This document shows positions 15,216-25,745 of a stretch of 64,000 nt of DNA, piece after piece. Position 1 is the stretch's first letter. Every line of letters starts with the position of its first letter. The notes beneath the pieces are model-generated. The model was not told where the DNA came from. It saw only the letters and a program-made list of their open reading frames with translations, and did not search any database. The position numbers and the translations under genes were made by a program. Source of the stretch: Casuarius casuarius (taxonomy: Eukaryota > Chordata > Aves > Casuariiformes > Casuariidae); the NCBI GenBank assembly GCA_003342895.1, contig PTFA01000081.1, positions 3,114,181-3,178,180 of the forward strand, written 5' to 3'.

Positions 15216-16889
15216 GCCTTAAAGATAGAGAGGTAGGTAGTAGCATAGGAATGGAGCTATGGAAGCGCTGCTGAATAATACCAGCTAGCACAGGACACAT
15301 ATGAGACCAAACAACATACTTCTCTTCCTAAATAATTGGCTGATCAAAAGTACTGTAATCTAGCAACTCTGATTAACTTTGCAAGAATGCTTGGGTACTG
15401 CTTGTAAACATGAAGTTGTTACCTTGACTAAACATTGACCCGGACAGTTAATTTTAACTATTAAAATCTTGACTAAATTGACTTGGAAAGTTAATTTGAA
15501 CAAAAGTGTTTAGAAAGTCTTGGTCCTCTTTACTAGTATTTGTGATCACTTTAAAATGTGAACACAACTGTGAAATCTGAGGTTCCCCCTCTGTTAATAT
15601 TGGGAACCAATATTTAAATAACTAACTTAGCTGCTGTTAAATTCCATACGAACACCTTGCAAAATTTCAAATCCAAAATATTTAAAAGAAAAAAAAAAAG
15701 ACTTGTTAAAACTAAAGGATGAAAGGGGAAGGTCAAACCTTTCTGTATTTTGCTCAAGAACCTCAGGAATGGGTCTCTCAAGAGTATTAAAAGAGAATCA
15801 CAAGATTCATGGCTTAAAACAATTATTCTGATATACCTATGCAGGAGTCTTTCAACGTATGGCTGTGAACTGTGGCTTGCCCACAGAACCAAGCAGGCCA
15901 ACTACCTCTGGACAACACATTCATTCTCATATCACTACTTTTGAAGCCCTAGTAGCAGCTACTTCAAGCCAACATCCTCCACTACTGGGGTCACTTCATC
16001 ATGTGGGGCCACAGCTCAAAGGACACACACAGGGTCTTTCACTAGCTGAGCTAAAAAATAAAAAAATAAAAAAAGGGAGAGGGAGAGAAGAAAATCAATT
16101 TCAATCCTCCTAAGATGAAACCAGTGATGTGTGCAGTCACTGAAGTCCCAAAGGTAATCCTACAAGAAAACATGATGGTGTCCTCCATCATGGTGCTAAG
16201 ATGCGTTAAAATGCAGCAAAACTGGCTATGAGATAGAGTCCAAGATCAGCATCTATATAAAAACACTCCAAACAACAAATCTGAACTTCTAGACTAACGC
16301 GGACAGTGTATTTTAAATTCGTAATGACACAAAGTGGTAATGATAAAGGAGCAAGAAATCCCGTGTTTCAGGGAGATGCAGTATATGTGACTAGAGAAAT
16401 TAAGCATGATTGCAGCACTAATTCCACCTACAGTTTGATTTTAGAAGTCTAGAAGTATACTTTTTAGCTTAGTATCCAAATTTCCTTTTTCACATATCAA
16501 CTGCATTTAGTACAAGAGCAAACATAAAACATACAAATGGAAACAAACTGGTGATAACTTCCCTCTTCTGTTATTTTTGAATATAGCAGCAAGGAGCAGA
16601 TTGATACTGGCCTTGTTAGGAGGAGGGGGGGAAAAAAAAGAATAAACAATACAACCTTCAGTAGTTAACAGTGCTGTGTCTTGCAATGGAAACATACTGT
16701 GAAACAGCTTGCGAGATAAGCTTCATCAACGATAAGTAATTTTTATTCCGTTTGAGTGGCTGAAAACAATAAACGTGATTAAGTGTTTCAGACATGCATT
16801 GAGAATTTAGACAAATGGCAAAGAGATCCAAAGGCTGAGCTTCTAAAACTACTTTGGGCAAAGACCTGAAAACCAGCTCACCGTTTTGA
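15216..16889. other. Non-coding AT-rich stretch, nothing recognised
   Basis: The sequence continues the AT-rich, intron-like composition. The only local structure is simple-sequence tracts, such as an A-rich then GA-rich run near 16045-16095 and a G7A8 tract near 16624-16640. No splice-bounded open frame or family-level protein similarity was seen. Confidence 0.5.
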
Positions 16890-17369
16890 AATGCACAATA
16901 AAAACAGAAGTTTACAGCACAATTAAGACTGCCCGTTCATCCGCGAGCTCCAGAACTGTCCGACCCCCAGACAAGCCTGGTTTCTGCTGCTCAGACGCCC
17001 TGCGGTCCCAGGTCCCCACCTCGATGTCCCCACGTGCATCGTGCGAGCGTCGAGGGCGCCAGCCACCACGAAGGACGACTCCGTTGGGTGAAACACCCCA
17101 CAAATATGAAGCAAGAAGGTGGCTCACGCTGCCGGGCAGTTACAAGCCTCACACCGTACCCAGCTGGTCACCAACCACCTTGGTCACCACCATCCTAGCC
17201 CAAACTCGACACACGCCCCTTGGCACACCCTCCCGCAGACCATCGCTCAGAGGCACTCGTGTTTTGAACTTTTTAACTAATTCAGTAGTGTATCTTAAGA
17301 CACTGCTGGTAGCTCAGTGGCCATGCCCACGGAAAACTCGAGTGGGGTTTCATTTTTCAGAATAAAGAA
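16890..17369. other. CpG-containing shoulder of the CpG island
   Basis: GC content and CpG frequency rise here from the AT-rich background toward the island proper. CpG is frequent between about 16935 and 17250. A 159-codon open frame runs through it on the plus strand, but it begins at TTG and its product (Arg, Thr, Ser and Pro rich) resembles no family I know, so it is not called as a gene. It is best read as the shore of the promoter island, lying inside the first intron if the gene runs on the minus strand. Confidence 0.45.
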
Positions 17370-17597
17370 CGGGAAACTAAGGGCCGGAGGGGAATCCACG
17401 GCACCTCACCGAGGTACCGTCACTTTTTCCACCCACTTTGACCGCAGACAGGACCCGGGGGCTCCTCCTCAAAGACCAGACGGCGCCTGAGGCGGGGTTG
17501 AGGAGCCCCCCAGAGTCGGGAGGGCGAGCTCGCCCCGTTTCCTCCCCCCCCCCCGACCCCGGCACGGCGCCGCGGGGACCCCCCGCTCCGGGCGCCA

Positions 17598-17605
17598 TTT
17601 CGCGC
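17598..17605 (+). promoter_or_regulatory. E2F-type site next to a CCAT motif
   Basis: TTTCGCGC is an exact match to the E2F consensus TTTSGCGC. It is embedded in ggcgccatttcgcgcc, where the preceding GCGCCAT reads as ATGGCGC on the other strand, resembling a YY1 core. Such composites occur in CpG-island promoters of growth-regulated genes. A match of eight bases in DNA this GC-rich can arise by chance. Confidence 0.35.
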
Positions 17606-17824
17606 CGCTCCTCAGCGCTCCGGCGCGGCGCCCCCCGCCCCTCGCGGGGCCGCCAACGGCCGCGGCGCCCCCGCGCAGCCAGGGTGGAAGCGGCACCTCC
17701 AGCTGCCGGGGGGGGGCAGCGGCTCCAGGGAGCCGAGGCGGAATTAACGGGCTGCAGACCCGGCTGGGCGCAGCGCCGGGGGCGCCCTGCCCTGCCCTGC
17801 CACCCCGTGCGGGGCTCTCGGGGG

Positions 17825-17833
17825 AAGATGGCC
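17825..17833 (+). promoter_or_regulatory. YY1-like motif over an ATG
   Basis: AAGATGGCC resembles the YY1 consensus AANATGGCG, which in many housekeeping promoters sits just downstream of the transcription start and often overlaps the start codon. The ATG inside it has A at -3 and G at +4, a good Kozak context. This hints at plus-strand transcription from the island. The match deviates from the consensus at the last base. Confidence 0.3.
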
Positions 17834-17953
17834 GGGAGCGGCCGTTGGGTCGCGCGCGCGCGGCTCCTCCGCGGGGGCCGGGGGGTCGCGGGGGTGGGGA
17901 GCGCTCAGCCGCGTCGCGCCCGCGGGTCCCGCTCCCTTCTCCGCCTTTTTTAA
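17828..17953 (+). CDS. Possible start of a plus-strand coding exon (speculative)
   Basis: An ATG in good Kozak context opens a 41-codon frame beginning MAGSGRWVARARLLRGGRG. It is rich in Arg and Ala with no acidic residues near the start, which is the look of a mitochondrial targeting presequence. The frame closes at TAA at 17951-17953. A real gene would probably splice out before that stop, for example at one of the GT dinucleotides near 17887-17896, none of which is a strong donor. I recognise no protein. High GC makes Arg and Ala codons common by chance, so this may be a spurious frame inside the promoter. Confidence 0.15.
   Translation: MAGSGRWVARARLLRGGRGVAGVGSAQPRRARGSRSLLRLF
17873..17899 (+). 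other. G-quadruplex motif
   Basis: Four G runs (17873-17877, 17880-17885, 17890-17894, 17896-17899) are separated by loops of 2, 4 and 1 bases, meeting the usual G3+N1-7 pattern with a wide margin. Such motifs are common near CpG-island transcription starts. If the minus strand is the coding strand, the G-rich strand is the template strand for that transcript. Confidence 0.6.
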
Positions 17954-18245
17954 ACCCCGGGGGGTTAAAGAAGCCGCTTGTGCCCTGGGACTTGGCCGCG
18001 AGGGGGGAAGGAGCGCGCAAGTTGCCGCGACTTGCGAGACACCTCGGCCCTTCCCGCCCCCCCGCTCCGGAGGGACGCGAGCGGACGGGCGGAAACTTGC
18101 GCCGGGGCGCAGCTGCCCCCCGCGGCGGGGAGGGTGCGGGGGTCCCCGGACGGCAGCGGCAGCCCCCGGCGCGCACCCGCCCCGAGGAGGGGCGCCCCCC
18201 TCCGCCCGCCTGCCGCCGCGGGGAGCGCGGAGCCGGCGCCCTCAC

Positions 18246-18620
18246 CTGCCGCCCAGCGAGCCCTCTCCGCCTGGCATTCCTCTGCTCCCCATCGTGGGCG
18301 CAGCAGCTGCTGTTATTCCTTAGGATACACATGGCTCGTCCATGCTGGGAGAGCCGCCTTCCCGCGCCGCCTGCCCTCTCCGGCCCCCGCCAGCGCGGCG
18401 CTGAGGCCAGAGGGAGGGGAAGAGGGAGGCTGCCGATGAGGGGCCGGTCTCCTCCTCCTCTCCGCGGGCTGGGGGGCTCGGGAGAGAAGGGGGACGGCCG
18501 GCGAGGGGAGGGGGGCGGCGAGCCGGCTGGCAGGGAGGGAGGGAGGGGGCGGCGCGTCCGCTCGCCCCCAGCCGTCACCGGCCCCGCGCAGGGGGGTCCG
18601 GGGCAGCCCCTTCCGTGAGG
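18246..18620 (-). other. Probable first exon of an unidentified minus-strand gene (5' end unknown)
   Basis: On the minus strand the sequence reads GGCAG|GTGAGG across 18246/18245, a near-perfect U2 splice donor lying inside the CpG island, which is where a first exon is expected. Upstream in the same exon, an ATG at 18343-18341 (A at -3, G at +4) opens a 7-codon frame MDEPCVS that stops at TAA 18322-18320. Overlapping it, an ATG at 18332-18330 opens a frame of exactly 29 codons to the donor (MCILRNNSSCCAHDGEQRNA, then a basic stretch RRRGLAGRQ), giving a phase-0 junction. The exon is therefore either 5' UTR with an upstream ORF, or the start of coding sequence. The 5' end at 18620 is a guess within the island. 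I do not recognise the gene. Confidence 0.5.
18320..18343 (-). CDS. Upstream ORF of 7 codons in the minus-strand first exon
   Basis: The minus strand reads ATG GAC GAG CCA TGT GTA TCC TAA, giving MDEPCVS. The start has A at -3 and G at +4, so it should be well recognised by scanning ribosomes. It overlaps the next ATG (18332-18330) in another frame, a layout that usually lowers translation from the second ATG. Its relevance depends on transcription starting above 18343, which is likely but not shown. Confidence 0.3.
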   Translation of the reverse strand: MDEPCVS

Positions 18621-18770
18621 CGGCGCAACGCTTCGCCGCGGCGGCGAGGCAGTGAGGCGGCGCCGGGGAGAGCGGGCCCCCCGGGGGGTGGGGAGGGGGC
18701 GTTAGCGGGGCGGCCCCGGGCCCCGCCGGGAGCCCCCCGGGCGCCGCCGCCACGCTAACGCGGTGCTTTT

Positions 18771-21700
18771 CTCATGGCTTCTCTCAGTCACCCGTGAAAA
18801 TTTAATGAGGCGTTTAGGGCCGTTACCTTCGGAGTCAATGGGGGAAGCACGCTCAGCCTAACGCACTCGCTGCCCAGCCAAGGGGTCCGCTGTCGCGGGC
18901 GGATCAGAAGTCACCGAGAGGCTCCGCTTTCGACACACAATTCACGACCCATTAAACTTATTCTGCGATAACAGCTTCTTTACAGACGGAGACCCGTGGA
19001 AAACAGAGGCTGTCACGCACTTCCTGAGGGGACGCGCACACAGAAGAGGCACATTGGCGAGGTTATGCTATTTCACCAGCATCATCTCCGAACAAGGTGT
19101 AAAAGCAGTCCTCCTCTAGCTAACTGGGGTAAATTACAAAGAAAAAGCTTTCTGTAGCCTCCAGCCAAATCCGATTCCCCTCCCTAACGCGACTGGCACC
19201 ATCTTTGACATGGAAGAGGGCTCAAATCATTACAAAGTACCCGATCCGACCAGAAATTATGAGCAAGATGTTACGCAGGGACACACACATCTAACCATGG
19301 ATGTGTGCTCTTCGAGACNACAGTCAGACTCACGACCAAGATGCTCACGAGGTAGCAAGATGTCTACAGGTTATTTTTCCCCACAACTGACAGAAGACCG
19401 TGAGCCGATGTGGCAACCTGCTTAACAGCCCATCCGAGAGCTGAGGCAAAGGCTGAATGAACAGCATTCACTGGAAGTGCGCGCGGAGATCAGATAGCAC
19501 TAAAATATTTTCCGTTTCATCTTCAATTATTCTTTCCATAGCCCATTACATACTAAGCGTAAAAGACAGCCATCTAATAACCTTTACGATGCAACAAAAA
19601 TGTATTTCAAAAGCCATACTACATTTAGTAGAAGTAGTTGGTGGAATGGAGACTTTTACTATAGAAATAGTCTTCAATTCCAATTNATTACAGAAATGAA
19701 AGGTGGGATTATCAATTGAACCCACTTATTTCCTCTAATGTGGATAAGAAAATTTAAGTTCTACAGCAATAAACTGATTAATTGCAGCAATATTCCCCAC
19801 TTGTGAGAATTTAATCATCTCAAGATGACACAGAATTTAAGGAAGAAAAGTAACAAGTCACCATTCCACTAGGAAATAAATGGCATGATATAGATGGTGT
19901 TTGGCTGTGCTTGCTTATAAGTATTAAGTCCAATAAAATATTTGTGATTCTCAGCTCCCAAAAGACATTTTTTGTTGGGGAGACAGTAAGTGAACTGCTT
20001 TACACCCTTGTCCCATTACACTCTATAGAGAGGTTGCATTTACCATGTTGCTGGCCTCTCTCCAGTCCTGCAATTTCCCGGAGAGGTGCTGGTTGTTGAT
20101 TAACAGGAGAAGGAGCTTCGGATAAATGTAAACTCCATTCCCATCTCTGAATTTTATGGATGCAAGTCATACTTGCTAACAATATTTTTTTAAAGGAATG
20201 TACTCGCTCTCAGATTGTAATATGAATGCAAATGAACTTGTAATTATACTATGCAATTTTCTACTTAAAAAAAACTATGAAAATAGAACAGACCTGAAGA
20301 ACAATATGAATTGCAGTTCTTCATTGTGTTCCTTCGTTATGCTGGAGTTGCCATAAGCAATCTGCTCTCTTAATGCAAAATATTTTTAGGCTATAACTTT
20401 CAATACAGATTCTCACAAGAGAACATTTATATGGTCACAGTCCCTCCTCCCTCAAGAAAAACATTACCAAGAAGAAAAGGAGCAAGGAATTTGATGTGAG
20501 GACCTCAACAGTCTCCCTTTACCTTTATCTGTGAGGCTTATTTAAACTCAACATTCCTTTGTTTTCCATTCTGATGATGTTTTATACCACCACAGATTAT
20601 GTAATAAATACTAATATAATTAAGAACAGTATATTATAAATATTTGTATATACACAGTGTATATAAAATATAAATTTTTTATATTTATAAAGATAGCTTT
20701 GTAGGCCAAATAAATCATTTTCAATAACCACTGACCAGCTGAAATAACTGAAGATACAAGCCTAAAAAGGTGGTTCTCTCAACTGCTTTTCAATATATGA
20801 AACCTCTGCAGCACTTAGTCTCTTACCACTTACTAAAATAACTAAAAGGAAAGCAATAGCACCTTGGTTCTGTATTAGATTCAAGCTAATAGGACAATGA
20901 TCATCAGTTCTTTGAACCCATCCCTACGTCAACTAACATGTACCAGAAAGCTTAATGTTTCAACCAAGACCACTGCATAAGCTGTTCAAAGAATCTCCTC
21001 AAACTAACACTGAAATCCCCACACCTGGATTTTTAGTAATCTATTCTATTACACAATTTACAGTAAGATTTGCTGTTGCTAGTAAGCTGCAGTAAGAAGT
21101 ACCCCACTAAGCAAAAGTGTTCACTTAAATGTAAGAGTTAATTCACAGGAGAACTACCTGTTCAAATTTTCTGACTCCCTAAGACAAGCATATTCAGGCA
21201 ACTCAGCTTTTACCTCATACCTTAAGTTAATCGGCCTCAGCTAAGCCTAGGTGAGCACACAGGCTACAAATGGAGCTGGTTTCCTTTCAGAACAGACACA
21301 GATGAGGACCATTTGCTGCAAGATGCATCTCAAGAGCTTCCCTCCCTAAAATCTGCTCTGGCAATACAATTTTTTAGCATTCTGCTGACCCAGAAGAGGG
21401 TTTTCTCTTACTCCACTGAGTTTTGTCTAGCTGTGTGTGTATTAATTGAAACATTAAGGTGGTAACCACACTATAAAACTAGTATTAGCCTGCATAAGTG
21501 GTAAATCACTAAGCCATAAAACCTGTAGGGTTCTTTTCAGTGCACACATGTAACATCCATTGGTAAGTGGATATCTTTCCTATTTTTATTTCTAACTTTG
21601 AGATAGAAAAATTTTCATTAAACTAGTTCATATATCTGGAGCTGTGCCAATTATGAAGGGCTAACCAACAATATTACTGAGAAATTGAGATGTTTCAGAA

Positions 21701-22604
21701 GGAGCTTTAGGTGACTCTTTCAAAGACTCTAGAAGTGAGAGAGATTTGTCACCCTTGATTCAAGTTTGATTTTGGAGAGAGTACTTGAATATCTGAAAAG
21801 AGAATCAGCCATTATTTCTGCTATTAACTTTTTACCAAAGCACAGAACAACGTGTAGGCTACCCCCTGCCAACTGAGTTCTCAAAGCATCAGCTTCCTCA
21901 CAAAGCCACTCTTCCCATTTACTGATGCTGTAGCCCACAGCATGATCATCTCAATCACTCTGGAGAGACTCAACATGAACAGCTCCTCACACAATAGCAG
22001 TCTGAGTTTAATAAGCTTCTCTAAGGCAATTAGGTACTAAATGAAAATAATACCTGCTGCATTATCTGTAGCTATGGTGGCCCATCTCTTACCGTCGTAG
22101 CCACCCAGCTACTTCCTTACCCATTCAGCAGAAAAATTAATCAAGTAAAAAAAGAACAGTTCTCCCTTTTTACTCTCTCATTCCACTACAGATGTTCCAG
22201 TTCTCCTGTTATGGATGTTTGCTTAAGGATACTAATTGGACAGATATGTGGCAGAACAGAATATGTTGCTGCACTACCCTTGCCCTTCGAGAAAACATCT
22301 AGAAAAATTGCAATGCTCTTCCATGGAAACTAAGTCATCCCTCTCACCTTCCGGCAGTGGCACATAAAAGAAAGTTTATGGTAAATCTTGGCCATACAGC
22401 GCAGTCTCATGAAACATCCAGAAAATTCACAGGCAACTACTGAAAGCCAGCACATGAGAATACATGAGATAAGACTTGAAAGTTCAAGACAATCATAACT
22501 GGTTTTCAAAGATGGAACCACGTATGTATCTACTGTATTATAAGCTAGTCACAGAAGGAACTCTTCCTTTCATGCATCTCAATAAAGATTGCATGATCTT
22601 GTCA
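18771..22604. other. Non-coding AT-rich stretch upstream of the promoter
   Basis: Composition falls quickly back to AT-rich. Scattered CpG persists to about 19500, forming the other shore of the island. Between about 20600 and 20700 there is a very AT-rich run of TATA/ATAT words with short palindromes. Isolated ambiguous bases sit at 19319 and 19686. No gene was recognised. Confidence 0.5.
20636..20697. repeat. AT-rich stretch with short inverted repeats
   Basis: The stretch is almost entirely A and T. It contains TATACAC-A-GTGTATA, a 7-base-arm palindrome, and further on AAATATAAA facing TTTATATTTA-type words around a T run. Such sequence melts easily and can form small cruciforms. It is too irregular to be a microsatellite. 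Confidence 0.45.
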
Positions 22605-22825
22605 TTAGACACGCAGTAAGGATTCAAGAGGCTGGTTCAAATCCCTGCTCTGTCACTTGACTAGTAGTATGATCTCGGTCAAGTCAACCTATGCTTTTGT
22701 TTGTCCTTGTCCACCACACCTATTTCACAGGCCTATTTGAGATTTTCCCCATTAATATTTGGGGCACCCACAGAGACCTTCAAGGACATACAGTGCTACA
22801 CAGATAGTAAGCACTGTTACACATA
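22605..22825 (+). repeat. MIR-type SINE, nearly full length
   Basis: In order along the plus strand there is a tRNA-like B-box region (gaggctggttcaaatccctg), then ctctgtcacttgactagtag matching the MIR stretch GGCTCTGCCACTTACTAGCTGTGTGACC, then tatgatctcggtcaagtcaa matching GACCTTGGGCAAGT. A 3' part follows (acagtgctacacagatagta, then agcactg) matching the CAGTGCCTGGCACATAGTAAGCGCT tail. The order and spacing match the whole element, though it is heavily diverged. This is the clearest MIR in the window. Confidence 0.75.
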
Positions 22826-25009
22826 CTACCATTCACACTATTTTGAGTCCCAGGAGAACAAAAATAAAAAAAGGATCTTATTGTTATTTCTGCTAATTCC
22901 TGCTATTTAGCATTACATATTAAAAGCATTACTAAAATACACATAATGAAAACTTTCTCCAGCTGCAAATAAGTAGCTCTAACATACAGTCTAAGACTGC
23001 CCTTCTAAAAATCAGTTTCCAAGTAGATGGCAGCAAGTGGATGCCCATCTTGCCAAACAGTGGAATTTGTGAAAGCAGAGGAGATTATGAACCACATTAG
23101 TTCCCAGATGCCCATGAAAGAGCCTGTGATTCTTCAAGTACAGAGATCAACTTCTTCACAAATCCAAACTGCCTCATATTTCAAATCCTCTTTGGCAAGG
23201 TGCATTTCCCTTCACAGCCAATTAACTGCAAACTAATTTAGCATGGGTTTGCTTTTGCAAACATAAGTGTCAGATTCCAGCAGAGAACATGTTGCTAAGA
23301 ACGTGATATATGCAAACATTGCGCGTTTCCATTGTTCTATTGTCCCCCCTAGACACCACTGATGATCCATACAGAGAAATCTGCGAATTTAGTCTTCTTT
23401 CTAGGAAAAGTTCTTGGATGAAGAAAATTTTCAGCATCCCTCATATATGGAAAGACCACATGTTCTGCACTACTTTGGAAAGTGCTAACACTAGTTTAAA
23501 ATATGCGTAAACTGACAGCAAAGGATACCTACTACACCTGTGAAAAATATGGAAGGTCTGCTTTACAAAGAATTTTTATTCCCCCCCCCCCGCCCCGCCC
23601 GAACTGCAAGATAAAAGGGGTTTGGGGAGTTTGTTTTAAACTCTCCACTAGGAATTTTTCCCCTTCATACTGTTTGGAGCATTTAATTGCAATACTTGAA
23701 AGCAATTTTTGCTTTATATCAAATTGAAATTCATGTACAAAATGAAAAGTATGACATGAACAACAAAAAGGCTGCTAGATTCTTCCCCCCCCNCACACAC
23801 ACCCCGAATAAATTTCTTGCAAATATGATCTAAATCTTGTAAAGCTTTCCATTTTCTGTAAAATTATTTTAACAGGATATAACTCCCTCAAAAAGTCTCT
23901 GAACAGATTTAGTAATAATGATAGCAACAATTCACCGAGATACACTGGGCACTACTTCTAGGCTATAATAATGTTTCCAAATGTCCCTCCAGCCTCTAAG
24001 TTTATGACAGAATTTTTTGGGAGGGGCATCATCCCTCCATCTCATCTCCACTCGGAGAAAGGAGTTACAGGATTTCAGAAATTGCTCCCACGGATTACTT
24101 TTCTAGGGACAAAGCAAGTCCCTGGAGATCCCCAGGGAGACAGGACAATACACAGAAGCTCCAGAAAACAGGTCCATATCTTTCAAGCTCCTAGGGAGCT
24201 CCTTTGGTTCCCATGCTCCTCTGCCTCCTCAATTCCTGCTGGAAAGGGGGACCGTCAGTAAGCAAGGAGCCCACGCACATCCCTGAGTTGTGACTGTGCT
24301 CTGCATCACACTGCGTGCCTGCCAGTTGCCTTCTCCTGTTCTGCCCTCCCTGACATCCATTTCTACAGGATGGAAACATGGAAAGGATCTACAACATAAT
24401 ACAGAGATTCTCATCACAGCCACATACATAAGCTTGATCTAGATGCCCCTAAAGGTCCTGTGATGAAACTATGCTGAAATGCCTTGCACAGGTTTAAAAA
24501 CAACAACAAAAACCCTACAACATCTGGAGCACGCTTCAGTGGCAGCAAGTGACCCCTAAAAAGACCTCGACGCTGAGAGATACCCTCACCCTCTCAGCAC
24601 AGATAGATTTAGGTCAGTGTCCCTCAAAGCAGCATTGTTCATGTTGCAATTAAAAGAGCAAACAAACAAGCAGACTCCTACTAACAGCCAAGGTTTTGGC
24701 ATAGCAAATGTCTTGTTTACCTTCTGGAATTTACGGGATCTGACAGAATAGAATTAACTCTTAGATAACGCAGAACATTTTTAAAAAGCAGATTTACACT
24801 GTTATCAAAGCCTGAACACACAGGCCACCCAAACAAATACAGTTGGCCACACTTTCAGTGCACTACCGAAACAAGTGTACTGCCAGGTTTATGCATTTGC
24901 TTACATGAATACCTGAATGACTACATATATCAGGTAATTGCTAAAAGCTCTCCAAAGACAAAAGCAGCACTGAATACTAAGTACTACTTCATTCAATTTT
25001 CATGTCAAA
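22826..25009. other. Non-coding AT-rich stretch with short simple repeats
   Basis: Nothing gene-like was recognised. The stretch contains a C11 tract at 23581-23591 followed by cgccccgcccg, and a C-run then (CA)n tract around 23785-23802 interrupted by an ambiguous base at 23793. An AT-rich piece around 23910-23970 loosely resembles an L2-type LINE tail but is too weak to call. Confidence 0.45.
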
Positions 25010-25145
25010 CCTACGTAACTCATTAGTTAATTCTCACAACGTCTTGGTCCTAACACTCAGCAAACTGATACAGTTGCCTGCTTAATAAGCTGTGGAGTAT
25101 TATCTTCATCCCTTAAGCTGCGTAACTTGTACTCTGTGCTTCTCC
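25010..25145 (-). repeat. Possible MIR-type SINE fragment
   Basis: Plus-strand words ctacgtaactcattagttaa, ttctcacaacgtctt and gtattatcttcatccctt follow the order of the reverse-complement MIR stretch (ACATGTATTAACTCATTTAATCCTCACAAC, then TATTATTATCCCCATTTTACAG). Similarity is weak, and about 30-40 extra bases separate the two blocks. It would be a minus-strand, decayed copy. Confidence 0.35.
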
Positions 25146-25634
25146 AGGAAAAAAAAAGCTTGTTGCAGCTTATTCCTACAGCACAGTCTACTTTAAAGAC
25201 CAGTCAACACATTTAAGTTCTCCGAACTTGGAGACTACTACAACTTCTTTTTCCTAAGTATATATTTATCTTCATTATTCCTTCATTTTCAGCCCTCTGC
25301 TCTATAATCAAAACTTCAGGCTTTGAAGTTCCCAAAGATCTTGGCTGCTGTCATATCTTGCAATTTTGACAGCAAAAGATCCACTTGCCATTGTGCAAAT
25401 CATTTTTGTTCAAAGAGAGACAAACATGATATTTAGGACTGCATCCCCTTCAATTTCTGCCAAAATAACAGCTATTCAAGAGACAGCAATTGTGTTGTAA
25501 ATGTCCTCAACAAGCAAGGTTCCGTTTCATTTCCTCTCATGTCGCATCGCATTTTCCTCTCTATATTTTCCTTTAAATATTTAGACAGAGCAGAGAGTTT
25601 TAAATGTGTCATTGACACAAATAAATGTTTAAGC

Positions 25635-25745
25635 AGTCATTCTACCTTGGGTTCTGCTCTTGTCAGATCTCGTAAGTTAAATACCACTGGATCTGGTCAG
25701 TAATTGGATGGAAGACCTCTGAGGAAAACAAGTGCTGAAGTAAGT
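25635..25745 (+). pseudogene. 5S rRNA-derived sequence (degenerate 5S copy or 5S-derived SINE head)
   Basis: The plus strand follows vertebrate 5S rRNA along nearly its whole length. GTCATTCTACCTTGG matches GGCCATACCACCCTG, GTCAGATCTCGTAAGTTAA matches GTCTGATCTCGGAAGCTAA, CTGGTCAGTAATTGGATGG matches CTGGTTAGTACTTGGATGG, and AGACCTCTG and GTGCTGAAG match AGACCGCCTG and GTGCTGTAG. Box C (TTGGATGGAAGACC) is largely kept, while the box A and intermediate region (AAGTTAAATACCACTGGATC) has decayed. This is not a functional 5S gene. It could be a retrocopy, or the 5S-like head of an AmnSINE1-type element; I saw no clear tRNA-like or core part directly after it. Confidence 0.75.

Larger units (their letters stand above)
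17370..18770. promoter_or_regulatory. CpG island promoter
   Basis: About 1.4 kb is extremely GC-rich with dense unmethylated-type CpG, for example repeated gcgcgc, ccgcgg and ggcgcc, in sharp contrast to AT-rich DNA on both sides. This is the hallmark of a vertebrate CpG-island promoter. No TATA box is evident, as is usual for this class. It contains a TTTCGCGC E2F-type site, a YY1-like AAGATGGCC, a G-quadruplex motif and a minus-strand splice donor at 18246. Long open frames exist in several frames on both strands only because GC-rich DNA has few stop codons. The edges were judged by eye; no CpG ratio was computed. Confidence 0.9.

Noticed and set aside
16886..17365. 159-codon plus-strand frame next to the CpG island
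   Set aside because: It begins at TTG, has no recognised domain, and lies in a GC-rising shoulder where chance frames are long.
17438..18753. Very long open frames on both strands (up to 369 codons) in the CpG island
   Set aside because: Stop codons are rare in DNA this GC-rich, the frames overlap on both strands, products are Arg/Pro/Gly/Ala-rich without domains, and the large minus frame runs through the splice donor.
23905..23975. L2-like LINE tail
   Set aside because: Only scattered words (aataatgatagc, actgggcactacttctagg) match, too few to call.
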